From contig DAIOHK010000069.1 in NCBI GenBank assembly GCA_036744795.1, positions 1-6,999 of the forward strand: 6,999 nucleotides of DNA, read 5' to 3'. Positions 1 through 5,407 of this stretch are shown here, one piece after another. The translations under genes and the position numbers were made by a program. The notes below the pieces were generated by a model. The model searched no databases, was not told the origin of the DNA, and saw nothing but the letters and a program-made list of their open reading frames with translations. The DNA comes from UBA5486 sp036744795. Lineage in GTDB: Bacteria > Bacillota > UBA4882 > UBA10575. The number at the start of each line of letters is the position of its first letter. Position 1 is the first letter of the stretch.

Positions 1-373
1 TCTTTTCAGGTTCCCCCTATCCTCACCAATGAGTCTAGCTATTCCTAGAAAACACAGCTTAAAACTCGTTGCTGGTCGCTCATATGAAAACAACCTGCCT
101 TTTTAGTTTCTGTTATTCTTTACCTAACCTGATCAGAATGTTGTTTCAGCAGTGAATTTGGATTTCTTCATTTCAGCATTCTTGGTGATAAATACATCTG
201 GCCGACTCACCCGGTTTTTGATTTTAATCACTTCGTGATGTCTGTAGGTAGCCAGCGTGAACAACTACCCGATTTCAGCCGGAGCTGAACCTTAGAATGC
301 TTGAAGAAATTCACGTGAACCAGGAAACAATTTCTGACCAGGCGAAGATTATAACTTAAATTGAATTTCCCCC
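1..373. other. non-coding or decayed stretch after the importer operon
   Basis: No intact gene is visible on either strand. On the minus strand one frame is open for 43 codons (264 to 136) and continues the same reading upstream only through two stops. It contains the string MKKSKFTAE and then stops. That string resembles the first residues of some IS3-family OrfA transposases, but the match is short and no helix-turn-helix follows, so it is only a hint. Two small hairpins lie in the middle (227-239 and 274-289). The heptamer tttcagc occurs three times on the plus strand, at 144, 171 and 273. No U-tract terminator for the importer operon is recognisable. It may be a decayed gene or a non-coding spacer; I cannot decide. 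Confidence 0.5.
274..289 (-). other. small hairpin with UNCG-type loop
   Basis: TTCAGC and GCTGAA form a perfect 6-bp stem around four bases. Read on the minus strand the loop is TCCG closed by a C-G pair, which fits the very stable cUNCGg tetraloop class. About 35 bases further along the minus strand is a second hairpin, ATCAC/GTGAT with a 3-base loop (227-239). Neither is followed by a run of T, so they are not typical intrinsic terminators. They could stabilise the 3' end of the importer mRNA; this is inference. Confidence 0.4.
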
Positions 374-1315
374 TTACTTAGCTAATGATTCTTTTGTTAC
401 CAGGTCAAGCGGGAGTAAAATCTTCTCCGGTAGCTTTTTCCCCTCAAGATACTCCATAGCTGATTTTACACCTGTAACCCCTAACTTATATGGGGAACCT
501 TCAATCGTAGCTGCCATATTTCCATTTCTAACTGCGTCTTTTGCTTCTGGGTCAGCATCGAACCCTACAACAATAATTTCATCTTCTCTACCCGCAGCTT
601 TGATCGCACGGATCGCACCTAAAGCCATCTCATCATTCTGGGCAAAGATTGCATCGATTTTGGGATAAGCTTGTAGCAGATTCTCTACAACATTCATTCC
701 CTCAGTACGGTTAAAGTTAGCAGTTTGTTTCGTCAACATTTTCATCTTTGGGTTTTGGTCAATTACTTCTTCAAAGCCCTGTGCACGGTCTCTCTGTGCG
801 GAACTACCCATTACGCCTTCCAGCATTATGACATTTCCTTCACCATTTAAACGGTCAATAACATATTTGGCAGCAGTTCTGCCTCCCTCAACATCATCAA
901 CACCAATAAAAGTAATAAGCTTGTCAGAATTAACGCTTCTATCAATCGAGATAACCGGAACATTTGCTTTATGGGCAGCCTCCACAGCCGGTACTAAAAC
1001 ATCAGAATCTACAGGAGCTAGCAGTAAGACATCCGGTTTCTGAATCAACAAGTCTTCTACTTGTGCCATCTGTTTTGCTGCACTATCTTCAGCATTAGTA
1101 ACAATCAGTTTCACATCAGCCTTTTTTGCTTCTTCCCGTACTCCGTTTTCCATTTCTACAAAGAAAGGAATATTCAAGGTACAAAAGGCCATCGCAATTA
1201 CTGGTTTCCGTTTTGCTTTTATTGCTGGAATAAAAATAATACTACCAATTCCTAAAGCTACTACTAACAAACATCCGACAAAAATTTTGAGATTCTTTCC
1301 TCGCATCGATTTCAA
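374..1315 (-). CDS. RbsB-like sugar-binding protein of a CUT2 ABC importer
   Basis: This 313-residue protein is the extracytoplasmic receptor that captures a sugar and delivers it to the permease encoded just upstream. It has a basic N-terminus, a hydrophobic segment at about residues 11-30, then a type I periplasmic-binding fold (Peripla_BP_4). Hallmarks shared with E. coli RbsB are TLNxPFF (46-52), SIDR (123-126), QRDRAQGF (174-181), AQNDEMALGA (225-234) and VGFDADPE (249-256). Matching RbsB from memory, the ribose contacts Phe, Phe, Asp-Arg, Arg, Phe, Asn and Asp are kept (F51, F52, D125, R126, R175, F201, N227, D253). Three contact positions differ: C45, I49 and G273 stand where RbsB has Ser9, Asn13 and Gln235. 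The ligand is therefore uncertain. There is no lipobox at the end of the hydrophobic segment. The start is TTG at 1315, eight bases after AAGGAGG; the in-frame ATG at 1306 would lie 17 bases away. It is the last gene of the ATPase-permease-receptor set, 63 bases after the permease. Confidence 0.93.
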   Translation of the reverse strand: MKSMRGKNLKIFVGCLLVVALGIGSIIFIPAIKAKRKPVIAMAFCTLNIPFFVEMENGVREEAKKADVKLIVTNAEDSAAKQMAQVEDLLIQKPDVLLLAPVDSDVLVPAVEAAHKANVPVISIDRSVNSDKLITFIGVDDVEGGRTAAKYVIDRLNGEGNVIMLEGVMGSSAQRDRAQGFEEVIDQNPKMKMLTKQTANFNRTEGMNVVENLLQAYPKIDAIFAQNDEMALGAIRAIKAAGREDEIIVVGFDADPEAKDAVRNGNMAATIEGSPYKLGVTGVKSAMEYLEGKKLPEKILLPLDLVTKESLAK

Positions 1316-1323
1316 CTTTCATT

Positions 1324-1330
1324 CCTCCTT
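1324..1330 (-). promoter_or_regulatory. ribosome binding site that fixes the TTG start of the sugar-binding protein
   Basis: AAGGAGG on the minus strand lies eight bases before TTG at 1315, an ideal spacing. The ATG at 1322 is only one base away and opens a different frame that ends within about 27 codons. The in-frame ATG at 1306 is too distant. This supports TTG as the real start. A strong site here fits the usual need for more receptor than permease. Confidence 0.75.
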
Positions 1331-1378
1331 CTAATTTGGGACCACTTTTGTTTCAGAAACCTTTTTTGCTAACTGAGT

Positions 1379-2323
1379 CTACTCACTAATTTTTTGCTGT
1401 TTCTTGCGGGCATAATTATCCATTAATACCGCGCCGACAACGATCACCCCCTTAACAACTTGTTGGTAATAGGATGATACATTTAGTAGATTTAAACCAT
1501 TGTTGATCACCCCAATAATTAAGGCACCAATCAAGGTCCCGGTAACAGCTCCTTCACCACCAAACATGCTGGTGCCACCAATGACCACCGCAGTGATTGC
1601 GTCAAGTTCAAAGCCCACACCAGCTGTGGGGTCTGCCGAACCTAATCTGGAAGTCAAAACTATTCCCGTAAGCCCGGATAAAAAACCCATGATCGTATAA
1701 ACTTGGACTAAGCGTTTTTCTTTGTTAATACCAGAATAAACTGAAGCTTCCGGATTCCCACCTACAGCGTAAACCTCACGCCCAAAAATCGTGTATTTTA
1801 AAACAAAATGGCTTATTAATAAGACCAGGGCTAAAATTATCACCGGGATTGGTATGCTCCCAAGATAACCAGCACCGATGAGATTAAAAGCTTTACTCAG
1901 ATCATAAATCGGTCTTCCACCGGTATAGATCAGGGTAAGGCCCCGGGCGGCAGTTAGCATTCCTAAAGTAACGATAAAGGGCGGAAGGCCTCCTTTGGTA
2001 ATGATCAGGCCATTAATACAACCTAAAAATGCCCCTAATAGCAGGCCAACAATAACCGCTAAAAAAGCTCCTTGCCCATGCGCCTGTAAACCCGCGACAA
2101 TAGCACCAGTTAAGGCCACTTGTGACCCTACCGAAAGATCAATCCCACCGGTTAGAATCACTAATGTCATCCCTATAGCTAAAATCCCATTAATCGAAAT
2201 TTGCCTAACAACATTAATTAAATTGGGTATCGAAAGAAATACTGGTGATAAAAATGAAAGTACGAGACATAGAAGTAAGAAAATTATAAGAATACCATAT
2301 TTCTGGAAAAAAGTCTTTTTCAT
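1379..2323 (-). CDS. RbsC-like CUT2 ABC sugar permease
   Basis: This 314-residue integral membrane protein forms the transmembrane channel of the importer (BPD_transp_2 family) and probably acts as a homodimer. It is strongly hydrophobic throughout, with roughly eight to ten membrane segments. The family signature NGILAIGMTLVILTGGIDLS falls in the second or third segment. A cytoplasmic loop with AVGGNPEASVYSGI follows the middle of the protein and is the expected contact with the ATPase. The C-terminal half carries AITAVVIGGTSMFGGEG and the conserved GxxxGxxIxGxxxNGLNLL pattern. Length is normal for RbsC (about 320). The reading frame could begin at GTG 2326, but ATG 2323 sits seven bases after AGGAGG against four for GTG, so 2323 is preferred. 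The gene starts 23 bases after the ATPase stop, consistent with one transcript. The transported sugar cannot be read from the permease. Confidence 0.93.
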   Translation of the reverse strand: MKKTFFQKYGILIIFLLLCLVLSFLSPVFLSIPNLINVVRQISINGILAIGMTLVILTGGIDLSVGSQVALTGAIVAGLQAHGQGAFLAVIVGLLLGAFLGCINGLIITKGGLPPFIVTLGMLTAARGLTLIYTGGRPIYDLSKAFNLIGAGYLGSIPIPVIILALVLLISHFVLKYTIFGREVYAVGGNPEASVYSGINKEKRLVQVYTIMGFLSGLTGIVLTSRLGSADPTAGVGFELDAITAVVIGGTSMFGGEGAVTGTLIGALIIGVINNGLNLLNVSSYYQQVVKGVIVVGAVLMDNYARKKQQKISE

Positions 2324-2330
2324 CACTCTA

Positions 2331-2336
2331 CCTCCT
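2331..2336 (-). promoter_or_regulatory. ribosome binding site of the permease gene
   Basis: AGGAGG on the minus strand lies in the short gap between the ATPase stop (2347-2349) and the permease start. It is seven bases from ATG 2323 and four from GTG 2326, which favours the ATG. Confidence 0.7.
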
Positions 2337-2346
2337 GAACTTAAAT

Positions 2347-3834
2347 CTATAATGCATATTCTAGTATTTTCTCTTGAGTAGCCTCACTCCGCAGGAATTC
2401 CTTGACCATTTTACCTTTAGACATCACCAAAATTCGATCACTCATCCCCATAACCTCCGGCAATTCTGAAGAGATCATTAGAACCGAACCGCCTTTTTTA
2501 ACGAAATCGCCAATTAATCGGTGTATTTCTGCTTTAGCCCCCACATCTACACCCCTAGTCGGTTCGTCCAGAATTAACAGCTGAGGATCGGCTAAAAATT
2601 CTTTAGCAAAAACCACTTTTTGCTGATTACCGCCACTCAGATTACCTACCAACTGTTCAATAGATGGTGTCTTGATTCTTAATTGAGCAACAGCATCTTT
2701 CACTGTATCTTTCTCTTTATGGCCATCAATTAAGCCAAATATCTTTCGTAATAAGGAAAGGATAGAAAGAGAGATGTTCTTTTGCACTGACATTTTTAAA
2801 ACCAATCCCTGATTCTTCCTATCTTCTGGAACCAGACAAATTCCTTGTTTAATTGCATCTAAAGGTTTTTTGATCATAAGTTGCTTTTCATTCATATAGA
2901 TCTCGCCACTCGTAGGTAAAGTTACCCCAAAGAGACAGCGAGCCAATTCAGTCCGTCCCGCACCTACTAAGCCTGCTATTCCCAGAATTTCTCCTCTTTT
3001 AATCGAAAAAGAAACATTTTGGAACTCCTTATTCCTACTTAAATTATTTACTTTAAAGACTGGTTCACCCAGTTCCACGTGGGCTTTAGGAAATAAAGAG
3101 GTCAATTCTCTTCCCACCATCAATTCGACTAATTCTTGATAGGAACAATCGGCAACTTCTTTAGTTTTAATATAACAACCATCTCTAAAGACTGTAATCC
3201 GGTCAGCAATTTGAAATAACTCTTCTAATTTATGCGTAACATAAATAAACGTAATTCCATTCGCTTTCAAGGCTGCAATGATCTTAAATAATCTTTCAGC
3301 TTCACCCTGAGAAAGGGAGGAAGTTGGTTCATCCATGATCACTAATTTCGCCCCTTGCGAAAGTGCTCTCGCAATCTCTACCAACTGTTTTTCTGCCACC
3401 CCTAAGCTTTCAACGGTTGTTGTTGGATCAATCTCAATTCCTAACTTGCTGAATAATTTTTCAGTCTCCTTTTTCAAAAGATGCCAATCAACAATCCCTG
3501 ACTTTTTACGAGGTAATCTTCCAATAAAAATATTTTCACTGACTGAAAGTGCTGGAAAAAGATTTAATTCCTGATGTACAGTGGCAATACCCAATTGCTG
3601 TGCATGGCGTGGAGATTGAATTATCACCTTAGAGCCATTAAAGCAAATTGTTCCGGCATCCATTTGATAAATGCCACTTAAAATTTTAATCAGAGTAGAT
3701 TTCCCAGCACCGTTTTCTCCAATTAAAGCATGAACTTCTCCAGGTTTAACTCTAAATTCAACATTGTTTAAAGCTTTTACACCAGAAAAGCGTTTTGATA
3801 CGCCCTCCATCTCTAATAGATAATCGCCAGCCAA
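2347..3834 (-). CDS. RbsA-like double-domain sugar ABC ATPase
   Basis: This 495-residue cytoplasmic protein powers sugar import by ATP hydrolysis. Two ABC domains are fused in tandem, as in RbsA, MglA and AraG. Domain 1 has Walker A GENGAGKST (39-47), a degenerate signature region SLGVAEKQ (143-150), Walker B LVIMDEP (164-170) and the H-loop YVTHKL (198-203). Domain 2 has the degenerate P-loop GLVGAGRTE (288-296) with Arg in place of the usual Lys, a full LSGGNQQ signature (399-405), Walker B LLILDEPTRGVD (419-430), and SSELPE (455-460) where a canonical H-loop would have His. This asymmetry, one intact Walker A and one intact signature, is normal for the CUT2 class. Length is typical. The start is TTG at 3834, which gives the usual N-terminus before LLEMEGVSKRF; the purine-rich AAGGGA about nine bases upstream is a plausible ribosome site, while GAGG only two bases away is too near. 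It is the first gene of the importer set, 212 bases after the regulator. Confidence 0.95.
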   Translation of the reverse strand: MAGDYLLEMEGVSKRFSGVKALNNVEFRVKPGEVHALIGENGAGKSTLIKILSGIYQMDAGTICFNGSKVIIQSPRHAQQLGIATVHQELNLFPALSVSENIFIGRLPRKKSGIVDWHLLKKETEKLFSKLGIEIDPTTTVESLGVAEKQLVEIARALSQGAKLVIMDEPTSSLSQGEAERLFKIIAALKANGITFIYVTHKLEELFQIADRITVFRDGCYIKTKEVADCSYQELVELMVGRELTSLFPKAHVELGEPVFKVNNLSRNKEFQNVSFSIKRGEILGIAGLVGAGRTELARCLFGVTLPTSGEIYMNEKQLMIKKPLDAIKQGICLVPEDRKNQGLVLKMSVQKNISLSILSLLRKIFGLIDGHKEKDTVKDAVAQLRIKTPSIEQLVGNLSGGNQQKVVFAKEFLADPQLLILDEPTRGVDVGAKAEIHRLIGDFVKKGGSVLMISSELPEVMGMSDRILVMSKGKMVKEFLRSEATQEKILEYAL

Positions 3835-4046
3835 TACCTCACTTCCCTTCTTTTCTAGAGACTACCTATACTGCATACTTTTTAAACGAGATATTTCCAG
3901 CAAGCCCCCTCCCGTGATGGACTATCTATATATAAAGAATTGTATAATTGATTAATTTAAGATTTAATCACAAAATATTGTCGTCAAATGGATACCTTAA
4001 ATAATTATGCAATTCCCTCTACATAAATATTTATCTAATTACAAAC
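3835..4046. promoter_or_regulatory. AT-rich spacer between regulator and importer, possible promoter region
   Basis: No gene is visible. On the minus strand it is very AT-rich near the regulator end and contains several TATA-like strings (for example around 3925-3950), any of which could be a -10 box, but none has a convincing -35 partner at 16-18 bases. TTGACG at 3982-3987 is a good -35 without a good -10. TGATTAA and TTAATCA (3949-3955 and 3964-3970) form a 7-bp inverted repeat. TTAAACGAGATA (3882-3893), 48-59 bases before the ATPase start, matches the operator repeats upstream of the regulator at 7-8 of 12 positions and has the central CG; this is weak. No intrinsic terminator separates the regulator from the importer, so read-through is possible. 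Confidence 0.35.
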
Positions 4047-5060
4047 TTAATTAGCCAATGCTGTGCTTCCTTTATCAATCAGTTTTAACGGATAAAAAAC
4101 CTTATCATTTTCCGGCTTTTTCCCTTTAATTAATTCCAAAAGGATCTCTGTTGCTTTAACCCCCATCTTGTATGAAGGAATCTCCATAGATGTTATTTTT
4201 GGTTCTAAAACCCCAGGCATATTAATATTGTCAAAGCCCACAATTGATACATCCTGAGGAATCTTTAAGCCAAATTCTTTAACCGCTTGATATGCTCCAA
4301 AAGCCATCAAATCATTGGAAGCAAATAAGGCTGAAAATTTCCGTCCCTTTTCCAATAAATACTTGGTTTGCTCATAACCACTGGTTGTTTTATAATCTCC
4401 GTTTCTAATCAGATCATTATCTATTGGTAAATCCGACTCCGCCATTGCTTTCTTATAACCCTCCAAACGAAAACGGGCATTACTAGTGACCAATGGACCT
4501 GATAAAAAAGCAATCTCTTTATGGCCAAAACTAATCAAATACTTAGTTATTTCATAGGCACCTTGCACGTTATTTGCAAAAACCCCCGGAACTTCAGATA
4601 ATTTATCTGAATAACGTTCAACAAAAACAAAAGGATATTGATCTTTAACCATTTTCGCAAAAATCTTGTTATACTCTTCATTATTCTGAGTTGAAACAAC
4701 CATCCCATCAACGAACCGTTCTCTTAGTAGCCGTATATACTCTTCTTCCTTTTTACTATCCATATCTGTATTACAAAGAAATAAATGATACCCATTAGCA
4801 ATGCACGTATCCTCAACTCCTCTAGCTAAATCAGCAAAAAAAGGGTTGCAGATATCGGGAATAATAATGGCTATGGTATCTGTTTTTCTCGTTACCATGC
4901 TGCGGGCTAAAAAATTAGGTTGGTAATTCAACTCTTTCATAACTTTAATAATCCGTTCTCTGGTTTCTTCACTTACATTTTCTGTTTTATTATTAATCAC
5001 TCGTGATACTGTCGTTGTTGATACCTTACATATCTTGGCAATATCTTTGATTGTAATCAT
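4047..5060 (-). CDS. LacI/GalR-family sugar-responsive repressor
   Basis: This 337-residue DNA-binding regulator has an N-terminal helix-turn-helix, TIKDIAKICKVSTTTVSRVI (3-22), with the recognition helix beginning at VSTTTVSR. The hinge region NFLARSM follows (49-55); Leu51 is in the place of the family leucine that intercalates at a central CG step of the operator. A sugar-binding core of the periplasmic-binding fold spans about 62-335, including DICNPFFADLARGVE (69-83), ISFGHKEIAFLSG (176-188), LFASNDLMAFG (245-255) and SIVGFDNI (272-279). The frame extends upstream to ATG 5075, but that start would precede the ribosome site. ATG 5060 has TGAGGT eight to nine bases before it and gives the family-typical MxTIKDIA start. 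Three operator-like repeats lie just upstream, so autorepression is likely. Its effector sugar is unknown; the adjacent pentose-type importer and xylosidase suggest a pentose. The closest named relative (RbsR, PurR or other) cannot be decided by eye. Confidence 0.93.
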   Translation of the reverse strand: MITIKDIAKICKVSTTTVSRVINNKTENVSEETRERIIKVMKELNYQPNFLARSMVTRKTDTIAIIIPDICNPFFADLARGVEDTCIANGYHLFLCNTDMDSKKEEEYIRLLRERFVDGMVVSTQNNEEYNKIFAKMVKDQYPFVFVERYSDKLSEVPGVFANNVQGAYEITKYLISFGHKEIAFLSGPLVTSNARFRLEGYKKAMAESDLPIDNDLIRNGDYKTTSGYEQTKYLLEKGRKFSALFASNDLMAFGAYQAVKEFGLKIPQDVSIVGFDNINMPGVLEPKITSMEIPSYKMGVKATEILLELIKGKKPENDKVFYPLKLIDKGSTALAN

Positions 5061-5068
5061 ACAAACAT

Positions 5069-5074
5069 ACCTCA
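5069..5074 (-). promoter_or_regulatory. ribosome binding site that decides the regulator start
   Basis: TGAGGT on the minus strand lies eight bases before ATG 5060. It overlaps the ATG at 5075, so it could not serve that start. This is why the shorter 337-residue product is annotated. Confidence 0.7.
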
Positions 5075-5089
5075 TTCTTTTAGTTTATC

Positions 5090-5127
5090 GTTTTCGTTAA
5101 CCGATATCGTTAACCGTTTTCGTTAAC
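5090..5127. promoter_or_regulatory. three tandem LacI-type operator sites, 13-bp period
   Basis: CGTTAACCG occurs three times at exact 13-bp steps (5095, 5108, 5121), and a 15-mer, CGTTTTCGTTAACCG, is repeated identically at 5089 and 5115. Read as imperfect palindromes with a central CG, as LacI-family operators usually are, the sites are GTTTTC-GTTAAC (5090-5101), GATATC-GTTAAC (5103-5114) and GTTTTC-GTTAAC again (5116-5127). They lie 30 bases upstream of the repressor start codon and just after the proposed promoter, a position suited to autorepression. The alternative phase GTTAACCGTTTTC (5109-5121) also resembles a poor CcpA cre site, so a global catabolite regulator is possible. Confidence 0.7.
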
Positions 5128-5132
5128 CGTTA

Positions 5133-5190
5133 ATCCTAAACTTCTACATGTCTGTTACAACTCCTTTTTTTATTTTTAATAATTTTTATT
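5133..5190 (-). promoter_or_regulatory. possible promoter of the regulator gene with an upstream A-rich tract
   Basis: On the minus strand TTGTAA (5155-5160) and TAGGAT (5133-5138) are separated by 16 bases and each matches the sigma-A consensus at four of six positions. The 27 bases just upstream (5164-5190) are A-runs on this strand, like an UP element that would compensate for a weak core. A start point about seven bases past the -10 would fall at the edge of the operator repeats, so bound repressor would block initiation or early elongation. The boxes themselves are weak; other choices are possible. Confidence 0.35.
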
Positions 5191-5278
5191 CCATTGTTTT
5201 CCTGAAGCATGTGAAATTCATACTATTAGAATGAAGGATTTAGCATAAATAGCAAGTAATAATGGGTTTTTTGCCAAT

Positions 5279-5338
5279 AAAAAAGTTACTTCTTTTTAAG
5301 ACTTTACTTAATAAATAAGTCTCCATCAGAAGTAACTT
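5279..5338 (-). terminator. bipartite hairpin terminator after the xylosidase gene
   Basis: AAGTTACTTCT (5283-5293) and AGAAGTAACTT (5328-5338) pair perfectly over 11 bp. Inside the 34-base loop a second perfect stem, AGACTT (5299-5304) with AAGTCT (5317-5322), can form. Read on the minus strand the outer stem runs directly into six U residues (5284-5279), the layout of a rho-independent terminator. It lies about 70 bases past the xylosidase stop. The stem is AU-rich, so termination may be partial. On the plus strand no U-run follows, so it is directional. Confidence 0.7.
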
Positions 5339-5407
5339 AAAAAAATTACCTAAATTCATTTGATCTTAAGCTAAACTAGAAATCCATTTTAAATCTATAG
5401 ATTCTAA

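Noticed and set aside
828..1255. Plus-strand open frames opposite the sugar-binding protein gene
   Set aside because: They lie wholly antisense to a well-supported gene, have low-complexity Ser/Thr/Pro- or aromatic-rich translations, and no recognisable domain.
1995..2381. 128-codon plus-strand frame across the permease and the end of the ATPase gene
   Set aside because: It is antisense to conserved permease codons, its translation looks like a frame shadow, and no family is recognised.
3864..3914. G-rich GGGAGGGGG on the minus strand followed by a TTG-started frame of about 13 codons, possibly a leader peptide of the importer
   Set aside because: Spacing is too short, the peptide shows no attenuation-type codon run, and no hairpin pair follows. 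It is probably just spacer.
5061..5075. Longer regulator start at ATG 5075
   Set aside because: It would put the only good ribosome site inside the coding region and add five residues not typical of LacI-family N-termini.
5108..5122. CcpA cre site in the operator cluster
   Set aside because: The outer bases of the cre consensus are missing, and the exact tandem repeats are better explained by sites for the adjacent LacI-family regulator.
5142..5171. AAAGGAG followed by ATG TAG on the minus strand, a start-stop pair ahead of the regulator
   Set aside because: It lies within the proposed promoter, probably upstream of the transcript start, with an 11-base spacing and no supporting context.
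5392..5403. Perfect 12-bp palindrome AATCTATAGATT after the xylosidase, and ATAAATATTTAT at 4023-4034 after the regulator
   Set aside because: Loopless AT-rich 12-bp palindromes are expected about once or more in 7 kb by chance, and the two do not share a sequence.
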